Source: Labeo rohita (taxonomy: Eukaryota > Chordata > Actinopteri > Cypriniformes > Cyprinidae). From it: a stretch of DNA of 64,000 nt. Shown here piece by piece: positions 23,391 to 32,665 of this stretch. Within the stretch, counting starts at the first letter, position 1; every line of letters starts with the position of its first letter. Below the pieces are notes generated by a model that made no database searches, was not told the origin of the DNA, and worked only from the letters and a program-made list of their open reading frames with translations. The translations under genes were made by a program, and so were the position numbers. The stretch is from NCBI RefSeq assembly GCF_022985175.1, contig NC_066884.1, positions 15,794,203 through 15,858,202 on the forward strand, in the 5' to 3' direction.

Positions 23391-23659
23391 GGTCAGCTCA
23401 TTTTAATTAAGATGAATGACTACAAATAAATAGAAATGTATCGCTCATTGTTAGTTAATGCATTACTAATGAAACCTGGGATTTTGTTTGTCATTGTCTT
23501 TTCAAGCAGTCTCACGCAGCTCTTAGAATCCTATCTGTTCTGTGTCTTTACTTTTGTTGATCACCGAAGCTCCATACTAATGAGAACACTCTATACAAAT
23601 AACAAGAATATAGCAGACTCCATCTGGCTCATGAGAAATCAGTTGTATTTATGAGAGCA
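23391..23659. other. Non-genic interval
   Basis: Short AT-rich spacer. The 72-codon plus-strand frame at 23436-23654 has no recognised domain. Confidence 0.4.
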
Positions 23660-24010
23660 GCGCTCCTATCCTGACTGCATAGTCATTATGCGCACAAAAA
23701 ATAAAAATTCTGTAGCCAAGCTCTTGTTGTTCACTGTTAGCTTCTGTTTATAGTCACACTGCAGATGGGGAACTGCCAAACCTGCACTAATTCTACCAGT
23801 GTAATTCGGAGTGGAAAGTAGAACCACAAATCAGAGTGACAGCAACATTCAGCAGCAGCTCTGTAAAAGGCCCTCGCTGCCTCGCTAAGGACAATCGGCT
23901 GAGATGTGGTAAATTGCGTCTCTTGAAACAGCCTGAATTAAAGGAAGTTGGCAGTGCTTTAGGCCTCAAATTACTTCATTACTCACTATAGATATCGGAC
24001 GAAGACTTTG
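23660..24010. promoter_or_regulatory. Candidate conserved non-coding block
   Basis: Repeat-free sequence of balanced composition with words such as 'gcatagtcattatgcgc', 'cctgaattaaaggaag' and 'aaattacttcattactcac'. It has no coding frame. The call rests only on sequence texture next to AT-rich repeats and is an inference. Confidence 0.25.
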
Positions 24011-24414
24011 CTAGAGGAGGGAAAGAGGGAGTCCAAGATTAAGGAGCTCAGTTGAGAGTTAGACAGGCTGAAGAAAAGCATACACTCTCTCTGTGTGTTA
24101 AGAAAGTGGCTTGGATGCAGATTAGGCCTATTTCGGGACTAAAAGGATTCTCAGAGCGAAATTATACTTGACTGTGTCATTTAGAAGAAGGAGAGAATTA
24201 ATATGTAACTAGAAAACCAGCCTTCGTTTTATACTCTTGCTGGTAATTTGGCTTTCATCTCAAGCTGTGTGTTCATGACATTCTGCAGTTCTGTAAATTA
24301 GTCATTTTACAAACTACATTCTGCTAATATATTTATATAGCCCTTGTATTGATATTCATTGATGTTAATATGCAACTTTGCCTTTGGAGTGAAGGTCACT
24401 GATTTTCAAGGAGG
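24011..24414. other. Non-genic interval left of the transposon nest
   Basis: No gene or repeat was recognised. It ends at the 6-bp direct repeat CAACAC (24415-24420) that brackets the whole nest. Confidence 0.45.
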
Positions 24415-25561
24415 CAACACTATGGAATTAGATTTGTGCCAATAAAAATGAACACATTTTTTTTCCACAACTAAATGAATAAAAAATACACATTGAGTAA
24501 GAAGAAAACACTCTAAATATGAAAACAAGTAACAAAAATTGGTCCCACTTTCTATTAGGTGGCCTTAACTACTATGTAGTTCATCATTTGATACAGTGCA
24601 CTTATTGTGTACATACATGTTTTACATGTAGTTCTTACATGTAATTACATCTGTAATTACTTTCTGTAATTACATTTATAGCTACACTGTTGTCCCGTTT
24701 CTTACACCTTAACCCACCCTTATACCTACCCATACCACCAAACCTGCCCTAACCTTACCCGTATACCACCTCAATAGTAGCAAAAGTGTTTTGCAATACA
24801 ATATAAATATAATGAATAAATTGTAGGGTACAACAGGGCTAAAGACGCCCTGGGGTAAAAGGTGCCTTTGATATTATTTTCCTCTGAACCACTAGATGGC
24901 ACAAAATGTGGCATAGCACTTTCCAAAACACTCACTTTTCAAGATACACGTGCAAATTTGGCTGTCGATTCTGTGCTTACTTAGTCTAATATTTTATAAT
25001 TTTATGTTTTTAAAAATGTTGTAGATTTAAGTAGCAAATGAGAATTTTTTAATATATCTTGACACAAAGATCTTAAAGATTTCAGTTTTTTGTTTAAGAT
25101 AATTAAAACAGCAGTTTTTAAATAACAAAGGAATATGTAAAATTATGGTATTTGGGGTAAAAAGTGCCCCTGCTGTTAAAGGCTAAAAGGCACAACAATT
25201 AACATGATAATTAATAGAAGGCTGACTTTTTCATTTGTTGACATGACATTGTTAGATTCAGATGGTAAATATCATATATTATGTTGGGTGTCCATCTTAG
25301 AGATAATCACCATGTTTAGAATGAAACCATCATATTTAAAAACATGATGCTAATCATATCAGATAATAAAATATCATTTGTTGTTACTACTGTAAATCTA
25401 TATTAAATTACTATGGGATCTCTTTCAATGAATTCAGAATACTTAAATGTAAAAATGATTTTGTTTCTGTATTTTAAAATATGTTTTATATTAACACATT
25501 TTAATGATAGTATATTTATTGAACAAAAAATAATTATTTTATTTATCTATCTTTTTATTAT

Positions 25562-25592
<31 letters not shown>

Positions 25593-25697
25593 ATTTTAGC
25601 TAAAGTATTTGTATCAATACTGTGTGCCTTTTACCCCATGCTGGTGAGCCTTTTACTCTATGTGTGGGGTAAAAGGCCCCCCTTGCCACCTCATACA

Positions 25698-26071
25698 TGT
25701 CACACTCACGCACACACAAGGGGATGGAAGAGACGAGAGATGAGTAGCAATACTATTCAACCATTTATTTAACAACGTCTTTAAAAAAAGACAACAGCAT
25801 CGAACAAGTAATGAGGCTCTTAACTGAGTGGTTTTGGCAGATGTAGTAGTCCCAAAGTCCAGTAGTTGAGCCAGCCACAGCATCGACGGAGAGAGCAACA
25901 AGGCTTGTGAACGGTAGACCAGACAATGTGACAATGGCAGAGAGTCCTGTTTTATAGGGCGTGGCTCAACGAGCAACAGGTGATAAGGATTAGAATTCGG
26001 GTGATTGTGAACGCGTGGGTGGAGCTACCGGGTGTGTGTCAGATGAGGGTGGCTGTGGTGAATGCCTGACA
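25698..26071 (-). repeat. 3' LTR of the retrotransposon
   Basis: 374 bp and identical to the 5' LTR except for two 1-nt indels. The pol reading frame runs into this LTR and ends at 25990, so the last 27 or so residues of the polyprotein are LTR-encoded. A minus-strand frame that begins in this LTR (25653-25976) is LTR sequence and not a gene. Confidence 0.95.
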
Positions 26072-28490
26072 CTCCAGGGGCGACCTCGACCGCGAGGGGC
26101 AGGCTGATCCGGATGGTCGCGATGGAAGTCAGTGAGCAAGGTAGGGTCTAGGATGTCGTCCCGTGCGACCCAGGATCGTTCCTCAGGGCCATACCCCTCC
26201 CAGTCGACGAGATATTCCAGCCGGCCCCCCCGACGCCGTGAGCCCAGGATCTCGTGGACGGTGTATACGGAAGGTGGTTCCAAGATCTCCGGAGGAGGGG
26301 GCTCCACTTCAGCTCCCGGTGGTTCTGTGACAGAGGGATGATAAGGTTTTAGAAGGGAGACGTGAAAAGTAGGATGAATGCGATACCTGGGAGGGAGCTG
26401 AAGTTGGAACGTGACTTCGTTGATGCGTCTCAGAATCTGGAACGGACCAATGTAGCGGGGACTCAGCTTACGACAGGGTTGACGGAGGCGGAGATCCCGT
26501 GTGGACAGCCACACCATGTCCCCTGGGTGGAATTCGGGGGCAGGTCTCCGTCGGACGTCCGCAAAGCGTTTATGTTGTTGTACCGCCCGCTGCAGATGGA
26601 TATGAGCTGAGTCCCACACTCTCTCGCTCTCTCGAAACCAGTGGTCTACCGCTGGAACATTAGAGGGTTCCTCCGTCCAGGGAAACAGGGGTGGCTGGTA
26701 CCCGAGTACGCACTGAAATGGTGTTAAGCCGGTGGTATCTTGGCGCAAGGAGTTCTGTGCGTACTCGGCCCACGGGAGGAACCGGTTCCAGCAGTGTTTG
26801 TCCTTGTGACAGTATGCCCGGAGGTAACGTCCGAGTTCCTGGATCTTTCTCTCTGTCTGGCCGTTGGTCTGTGGGTGATATCCAGAAGACAGGTTAACTG
26901 AGACACCAAGTAATTTGAAAAAGGCTTTCCATACGTGCGAGATGAATTGAGGTCCCCGGTCCGACACGATCTCCTCGGGCAAGCCGAAGTGGCGGAAGAG
27001 CTGTTGGAATAGGGTCTCGGCAGTCTCCATCGCCGTAGGTAAACCCTTCAGGGGGAAAAACTTGCACATTTTAGAGAACCTATCCACCATGACCAGAATG
27101 CAAGTGTTACCTTCGGCTGCCGGGAGATCGGTCACGAAGTCCACTCCTATGTGGGACCAGGGCCTCTGTGGTATGGGTAGTGGAACCAGTTTGCCTGTAG
27201 GAAGTTGGCGGGGTGAAGTAGACATGGCACAGACAGAGCAACTCTGGACGTACCTGATGGTATCCCGGCGCATACTGGGCCACCAGTAACGAGACTGGAC
27301 GAGCGAGAGGGTCCGTTGGCTGCCAGGGTGTCCAGAGCCCGGAGACCGATGAGCTGTGTCCAGAAGGGTTTGACGTAGGGCGAGAGGAACGTAGATCTTG
27401 CCTTCTGGACATTCCGGCGGAGCAGCTTCCTGGAGAGTGGCGTTACGGATGTCCTCGTCTATCTCCCAGACAATGGGACTGATGATGAGGTTGGAGGGCA
27501 CTATGGACTCTGGTTCAACGGATTGTTCGGGGGAATGGAGTCGGGATAGAGCGTCCGCCGAGATGTTCTTGGAACCAGGTCTATAGGTGATCTTATAGTT
27601 GAACCGTGTGAAAAACAGAGCCCATCTGGCTTGACGAGGATTGAGTCTTTTGGCCTCACGGATGTATTGGAGATTTTTATGGTCAGTGATGATGGTGAAA
27701 GGATGGTTTGAGCCCTCCAACCAGTGACGCCACTCCTCCAGGGCAAGCTTGATGGCAAGGAGCTCTCTATTTCCCACGTCGTAATTCTGCTCCGCCGGAG
27801 ACAGCTTTCGGGAATAGAAGGCACAGGGATGGAGGAGTGGAGGCTCACCAACCGCTTGGGAAAGTACCGCACCGACTCCGGTGGTGGACGCGTCGACCTC
27901 GACCGTGAAGGGAAGTTCCGGATCTGGATGGTGTAGAAGGGGTGCGGTACTGAAAATCTTCTTTAGATGGAGAAAGGCTTCGTGGGCAGAGGGGTTCCAG
28001 CTGATGGATCTTGGTTTACCCCTCAGGAGGGAGGTTAACGGCGCCGTGATGGTACTGTAATCCTTTATAAATCTTCTGTAGAAGTTAGCAAATCCTAGGA
28101 AGCGCTGGAGTTCTTTGACGGTGAGGGGTTGAGGCCAGTCCTGGATGGCGGATACTTTCCCCTGGTCCATTTGCACGCCCTCGGCCGATATGATGTAACC
28201 CAGGAAGTGTACTGATGGACGGTGGAACTCACATTTCTCCAGTTTGAGGTACAGACGGAACTCTCTGAGCTTGTGGAGGACCTGCTGGACGTGGTGGCGA
28301 TGTTCGGCCATGTTCCGGGAGTAAATCAGGATGTCGTCGATGTAGACAATAACGAACCGGTGAAGGAACTCCTGGAACACCTCGTTCATAAACGTTTGGA
28401 AGACGGACGGGCTGATGGAGAGGCCGTACGGCATGACCCTATATTCATAGTGGCCGGTAGGTGTTACAAATGCTGTCTTCCATTCGTCTC
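25990..28490 (-). pseudogene. Pol, second part: RT palm, RNase H, integrase and chromodomain
   Basis: The coding homology resumes at 28488 and is open for about 833 codons. The RT catalytic YIDD is at 28344-28333. RNase H follows, with VDAS (28 kb), RELL, TDHK and ADALSR acidic residues. The integrase zinc domain (H...H...CxxC) lies at about 27350-27230. The integrase core has VDF (about 27140), SDRGPQF (about 26960) and HPQTNGQTE (about 26870-26850), which supply the DDE triad. A GPY/F-like module ending HPTFHVSLLKPY precedes the chromodomain (about 26268-26113), with EYLVDWEGYG; chromodomains direct integration to particular chromatin. The C-terminus is encoded by the 3' LTR. Residues read upstream of 28490 in this frame are out-of-frame noise. 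All catalytic motifs downstream of the break look intact. Confidence 0.93.
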
Positions 28491-29240
28491 CCGCAGGTCC
28501 AGCTTCGTGAAGACTTGGGCTCCACGAAGCTCTTCGAGGGCGGCTGGGACCAGAGGGAGCGGATAGGGTTGCTGGATGACTTGGGAGTTGAGCTGACGGT
28601 AATCGATGCAAGGCCGTAACCCCCCATCCTTCTTGCCCACGAAGAAGAAGCTGGAAGCGGCTGGTGAGGTTGAGGGTTGGATGAATCCCTGAGCGAGGGC
28701 CTCCGAGATGTATTCCTCCATCGCCTGGCGCTCCGGGATGGACAGAGGATAAACTCGCCCCTTGGGGAGCTGGGCCCCTGGCAGCAAATCGATGGCACAA
28801 TCCCATGGCCGATGTGGTGGTAACTGGGTGGCTGCTTGTTTGCTGAACACATCCTGGAATGCCATGTACTCAGCTGGGACCTCCGGAGCAGAGTCCTGAT
28901 CCGGACTCTCAATCCGAGTCGAAGAGAGGAAGAGGTGATCGGCAGAAGGTCGGGGTATCTTGACCAAGCAGTGTTGATTACAGTAGTCACTCCAGTGCAG
29001 GATGTCACATGGGTCCCAGCTGAGTTCTGGATGGTGTTGCTGCAGCCATGGACGTCCCAGGATGATGCTGGCGGTGGAATCCTCCAGTACCAGAAATCTG
29101 ATGTCCTCCGAATGAAACAGACCAATTTGCAGAGTGATGATGGGTGATGAATGTCGTATTTTCCCACGCCCCAGTGGTTTTCCTTGGATGGTTTTTACAG
29201 TTAGCACGTGACGATGGGGTAGAGGAGTCAGTTGTAGTTG
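28464..29240 (-). pseudogene. Pol, first part: rest of protease and N-terminal reverse transcriptase
   Basis: This stretch is in the same frame as gag and follows its UAG directly. The protease continues to the second hydrophobic motif ILGRPWLQ (about 29065-29040). It is followed by the linker and the RT fingers region with FVGKKDGGLRPCIDYRQLN (about 28640-28585) and KLDLR (about 28505-28491), which carries the first catalytic aspartate. Right after LDLR, at 28490, the homology stops. The frame then runs out of register and ends at a TAA (28466-28464). Compared with the usual Ty3/gypsy RT layout, about ten residues after LDLR are missing, with a net frame change. There is no start codon of its own; expression would need readthrough of the gag stop. 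Confidence 0.85.
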
Positions 29241-30179
29241 CTACAGACATTCCTGAGAGATGAAGTTGCCTGAGGAGCCGGAGTCAACCAGCGCAGAAAC
29301 AGATAGCGAAACATTAGAAGTATGCAACGTCACGGGTAGTAATGTGAGAGAAGATATTTCCACCTCTGTAAAGAGGGTACTCACCACGGGGCGTGGGGGT
29401 CTGATGGGGCATTGACGGAGGAGATGACCAGGTTGTCCACAGTATAAGCATAATCCATTTGCGATCCTGCGGTTCCGTTCGGTGCATGATAGACGAGTGG
29501 AGTCGATTTGCATGGGTTCTGGTACTGGATGACAAGCAGCCACCGAGGCAGGCTGAGGAGCGGTAATGGGTGGCTGGCAGGCGGCTAGGTTCTGGGCAAC
29601 CTTGGTGGTTTGTTGTAGAAAGGCCTCTAATCCAATGCTATCGTCATATAGCGCCATAGCCGCTCGAAGATCGGGATTGAGGCCTTGTCTATAGGCTCCA
29701 AGCAGCGCTTTCTCATTCCATCCACTAGCCGCCGCCAGCGTACAGAAGTGCAGAGTGTAGTGGTTCACCGAGGAAGTGCCCTGCTGTAGCCGGAAGAGTT
29801 GATCCGATGTAGCGAGTTCTCCTGTTGTAGTACTAAAAACTTCGGCGAAATGATTTGTAAACTGTTCGTATGAATGGATGATAGGATTGTCAGCATTCCA
29901 GATAGCTTTAGCCCACTGCAGGGCCTTACCGGTCAGGAGGGAGATGAGAAACGCCACCTTTGTGTCCTCGGATGTAAACTGTAGTGGTTGCATTTTGATG
30001 AAGAGATCCACTTGAAGCAGAAACCCGCTACACTCAGCCGCCTCTCCCGCAAAGGTTGTGGGCATGGCCATGGGAGATCCTGAGACGGAAGGCGGCGTTG
30101 ATGGATGTTGAAATGCCGCCTTCAAGGCATTCACCAACTCGGAGAACGGGTTAGTAATGGCGGGTGTTTCGGTGCTCAT
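29241..30179 (-). CDS. Gag-protease (N-terminal part) of chromodomain retrotransposon
   Basis: This frame encodes the structural Gag polyprotein plus the first part of the aspartic protease, 312 residues from the ATG at 30179. An upstream in-frame ATG at 30233 lies in the LTR and is less likely. Residues about 1-200 form the Gag capsid-like region of Ty3/gypsy elements, including an 'FAGEAAECSGFLLQVDLF' segment. A CCHC zinc knuckle (CLYCGQPGHLLRQC) at about 244-257 binds the element RNA. The protease active site DSG is at about 299-301, followed by NFIS. The frame stops at a UAG (29243-29241) in the middle of the protease domain. The same frame stays open beyond it, and the next six bases, CAACTA, match the known readthrough context. 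Either the stop is recoded to make Gag-Pol, or it is a C-to-T type mutation of a glutamine codon. Confidence 0.9.
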   Translation of the reverse strand: MSTETPAITNPFSELVNALKAAFQHPSTPPSVSGSPMAMPTTFAGEAAECSGFLLQVDLFIKMQPLQFTSEDTKVAFLISLLTGKALQWAKAIWNADNPIIHSYEQFTNHFAEVFSTTTGELATSDQLFRLQQGTSSVNHYTLHFCTLAAASGWNEKALLGAYRQGLNPDLRAAMALYDDSIGLEAFLQQTTKVAQNLAACQPPITAPQPASVAACHPVPEPMQIDSTRLSCTERNRRIANGLCLYCGQPGHLLRQCPIRPPRPVVSTLFTEVEISSLTLLPVTLHTSNVSLSVSALVDSGSSGNFISQECL

Positions 30180-30200
30180 GCTGTGTATTTCTTGTTGTCG

Positions 30201-30209
30201 GTCTGGTCT
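30201..30209 (-). promoter_or_regulatory. Primer-binding site, apparently for self-priming
   Basis: Two nucleotides after the 5' LTR the sense strand reads AGACCAGAC. This is an exact 9-nt complement of GTCTGGTCT inside the LTR (30430-30438), about 32 nt downstream of the TATA box, which is where the RNA 5' end should lie. Tf1/sushi-group chromoviruses prime reverse transcription by folding back the 5' end of their own RNA. The match here suggests that mechanism. I did not recognise a tRNA 3' end complement. Confidence 0.6.
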
Positions 30210-30211
30210 TC

Positions 30212-30585
30212 TGTCACACTCACGCACACACAAGGGGATGGAAGAGACGAGAGATGAGTAGCAATACTATTCAACCATTTATTTAACAACGTCTTTAAAA
30301 AAGACAACAGCATCGAACAAGTAATGAGGCTCTTAACTGAGTGGTTTTGGCAGATGTAGTAGTCCCAAAGTCCAGTAGTTGAGCCACGCCACAGCATCGA
30401 CGGAGAGAGCAACAAGGCTTGTGAACGGTAGACCAGACAATGTGACAATGGCAGAGAGTCCTGTTTTATAGGGCGTGGCTCAACGAGCAACAGGTGATAA
30501 GGATTAGAATTCGGGTGATTGTGAACGCGTGGGTGGAGCTACCGGGTGTGTGTCAGATGAGGGTGGCTGTGGTGAATGCCTGACA
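30212..30585 (-). repeat. 5' LTR of the retrotransposon
   Basis: 374 bp, TGTCAGG...GTGTGACA on the sense (minus) strand. A TATAAAA box lies at 30464-30470, and an AATAAA signal at 30278-30283 falls in the downstream half. Its differences from the 3' LTR are one A fewer in an A-run near 30300 and one extra C near 30387. Transcription would start about 30 nt after the TATA box, near 30440, at a sequence complementary to the primer site. Confidence 0.95.
30464..30470 (-). promoter_or_regulatory. TATA box of the 5' LTR
   Basis: The sense strand reads TATAAAA within 'ccctataaaacagg'. It sits about 115 nt into the LTR and about 30 nt before the presumed start of the R region. The identical motif in the 3' LTR lies at 25948-25954. 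Confidence 0.75.
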
Positions 30586-30848
30586 ATACATTTATAAGAT
30601 TTTTAGATAAAATAAATTACTTTTATAATTTATTTTCACACAAAATCTGTTGGATGAAGTGAAAATCACATTTTTTTTTCTTAGGGTGTGCCTTTAGCCC
30701 TGTCGTACCCTACTTATTTTTTTTATATAAATAAATAGTAGTACTAGCCACCTAATATAAAGTGGGACCCAAAAAATTTTATATTTTGGTTCATTTCTCA
30801 AAGTATTTCATTCATTTCCATTGGCACAAATCTAGCTCCATACAACAC

Positions 30849-31059
30849 AAGATGTTAAGAACCAAGAATATGCAATCTTTTTAACAAGATAAATTGTGTA
30901 AATAAAAAAAAAAAACTGCCTGAAATCTATGCAAACATATGCTTTGGAGCTCTTTCAGGGTAGAATTCAATTGTTTAATCTTTTTTTTTTAAATGCTAAA
31001 CATCTGGGAGATTATGCAAGGGGTATGTAAACTTATGGTAAAAAAGAGTATGTAAACTT
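30849..31059. other. Non-genic spacer right of the nest
   Basis: A-rich and T-rich runs are interspersed. The word 'gggtatgtaaacttatg' (about 31020) resembles the terminal sequence of Tc1-like fish transposons, but no element body adjoins it. Confidence 0.4.
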
Positions 31060-31400
31060 ATTCAGACTCTAAACAAACACAGCATAAACATGCACAAATA
31101 TGAGTCACTGTTCGCCCCACAACATGATGAGGCAGTAATTAACATTTTTAGGACCTCTCAAGCTGTGCTGCAGTGGCCATAACTTTTCCCACATTAAAAC
31201 ACACGACAAACAGTATGAATGTGAATGTCTCGGCTCTGTTCGGAAAGAAATCTACACTTTATATAGAGCTGTAAATGTGGAAGCACATAAACACAAACTT
31301 GCTAAGCCTGGAGCAATCGATGTTAATAAAAAAACAGAGAACTCTCTTCTAGAGTCGGCCTCAGATTTATATAGCCCATTCGTCCACCCCCCTCTCTTCT
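31060..31400. promoter_or_regulatory. Candidate conserved non-coding block
   Basis: Repeat-free sequence with 'gaggcagtaattaacattt', 'gcaatcgatgttaat' and 'cagatttatatagcccattc'. Both strands have 73-74-codon frames here (31252-31501) without domains. It is listed as a possible regulatory element on texture alone. Confidence 0.2.
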
Positions 31401-32665
31401 CTCTGGTCTCTCTCTGTGTCTGTCTTGCCCTCTCTTTCTCAGTCTCGTTGTTTTTTTCACAGTCGGGTCCCATTAGAGAGCTTGTTCGTGCATTGGTGTA
31501 GCCTCAGGCCAGCCAATAAATGACTTAAAATAATAAGGAACAAATGTTCTTGCGCCAAGGTTTTGTTAGATGGCTTGAGGAAGAGGTAAAGGTGCAGACA
31601 CAAAGTCCCTGAATAAGCTTTGAACTCAGTGATTTTTATGCACATTCATTTATATTGTCTATGCCTTATGCAATAAATGCACAAAAGAGTCACATATTAA
31701 TATGCTTAGTTATATAATAGTTTTTTTCCCTCTCTTGTAAAGCAGAAAATATGTACTAACCAGATTCTGAATCTGTCAACAAAGCCAGTGGTTGCTGTCA
31801 AGCCACTGCGGTGATGCACATGTCCAAATCTTCCCACATTGTAAAGATTTGTTTTCACTACCAGAACATGAATTTCCAGCAGTAGAAGCGCTTGTGCATC
31901 TAAAGTCTGTCAGAATGATAGAAATGTTTCTTTAAATTTATATTCAAGAGCAAAAAAGTCTCCAGCGAAAGACGTTGGAGAGACATTTGCTATGCTGAAG
32001 ACTTCACATACCCTAAAGTTGGAAATTTAGAAAACTAAGAAATGGAGTAGTCGTTTATCAGAAAGTTTTCCTGGTGAAAGCTGGTCCCCATAGTGTGCTG
32101 AACAGATTTGACTTGTTTGACTCGAGGAAAGTCATTGGAAAGGATTGTCATAGGTTGGTCATTTCATTAGCAGGATCATCTGGAAATAAACAGCCTGAAA
32201 TTCCAGCTAGCTGTGGAATGTAAATGGAAACGAAAGGAATCACTTGTCTCGCAGATAATGAGTCAAACAAGACCTAAATCTGAAACTAAACATCACCTAT
32301 TCTATGTTTCACACATTTCTGAGAAATCTGACAGGAAACAATGGTAAGTGTTAGAAAGTACTTTATTGATTCTCCATCAAGCTTGCGAATGAGCACTAAT
32401 CTGTACCATAAAACAAAATGTACTCTTTGCAAGCCATTAATAAACACTAGTGCAAAACACACACATACACACACACATTATAATGTTAGAACTGAGTTAA
32501 TTAAGAGATTCCTCCACTCACCTCAGAACAGATGTGTGGCTCCAGTTCCTCATAGTTCTCTATTTTTCCCTCTTCTATAACAAATTTCTAACAAATTGCC
32601 TTTTACATAACTTGCTTGTATTTATTGTTTACTAATGCCATTGCCCAAATGAGGTGCTCTCTGTT
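31401..32665. other. Non-genic interval
   Basis: A pyrimidine-rich stretch (31387-31450, 'tctctctgtgtctgtctt') and a short (CA)n run near 32456-32476 are the only notable items. No gene is supported. Small frames on both strands are unsupported. Confidence 0.45.

Larger units (their letters stand above)
25698..30585 (-). mobile_element. Nest layer 4 (innermost): chromodomain Ty3/gypsy LTR retrotransposon, 4,888 bp
   Basis: Two 374-bp LTRs bounded by TGTCA...TGACA flank a minus-strand coding body. The 5-bp target duplication ATACA lies at 25693-25697 and 30586-30590. The order gag, protease, RT, RNase H, integrase, chromodomain defines a chromovirus-type Ty3/gypsy element. The body is GC-richer than its surroundings. 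The LTRs differ by only two 1-nt indels, so insertion was recent. The copy is nevertheless defective: there is a UAG between gag/protease and pol, and a frame-shifting deletion in RT. A purine-rich tract before the 3' LTR is poor (26072-26091 reads 'cctggag' on the sense strand after a GC-rich stretch). Confidence 0.97.
24826..30710. mobile_element. Nest layer 3: TA-flanked DNA element, about 990 bp without insert
   Basis: The terminal inverted repeats are GGGTACAACAGGGCTAAAG at the left and the same with one change at the right (30692-30710). TA dinucleotides flank both ends (24824-24825, 30711-30712). The empty-site equivalent in the 12.3-kb copy reads ATTGTACTTAT, with a single TA at the junction, so TA is the duplicated target. 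This fits a Tc1/mariner-type mechanism. The interior repeats 'ggggtaaaaggtgcc'-like words (24852, 25154, 25660; inverted near 25630). It contains a (TA)n run near 25563 and has no transposase frame, so it is non-autonomous. Confidence 0.85.
24541..30769. mobile_element. Nest layer 2: GGTCCCAC-type MITE, split by layer 3
   Basis: The left end is 'ggtcccactttctattaggt' and the right end is the complement of 'cctaatataaagtgggacc'. The left part (24541-24825) matches the reverse complement of the intact copy at 12291-12648, sharing 'acctacccataccaccaaac' and 'ttttgcaatacaatat' type words. The right part (30711-30769) matches the other end. Without the insert it is about 345 bp, close to the 358-bp copy. 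The flanks CAAAAATT and CAAAAAAT are a near-match suggestive of an 8-bp duplication. Confidence 0.85.
24421..30842. mobile_element. Nest layer 1 (outermost): short MITE with 'tatgga..tagatttgtgcc' ends
   Basis: The left terminus (24421-24451) reads 'tatggaattagatttgtgcc' and continues 'aataaaaatgaa'. The right terminus (30811-30842) is its inverted repeat, differing at about four positions. The direct repeat CAACAC lies immediately outside both ends (24415-24420 and 30843-30848), as expected for a target duplication. Without its inserts the element would be roughly 190-200 bp. It is non-coding, and it hosts the GGTCCC-type MITE. Confidence 0.8.

Noticed and set aside
28491..28806. N-terminal extension of the long pol frame up to a methionine at 28806
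   Set aside because: The real RT homology in this interval is in another frame (28464-29240), so the extension is out-of-frame translation before the deletion point.
26132..29147. Several plus-strand frames of 60-114 codons across the retrotransposon
   Set aside because: They are antisense to pol, show no domain, and follow from the GC-rich codon composition of the minus-strand coding region.
29005..29535. Alternative minus-strand frames overlapping gag and early pol
   Set aside because: They overlap the domain-bearing frame and have no recognisable content. No slippery heptamer linking them to gag was identified, while the gag frame itself continues past the UAG.
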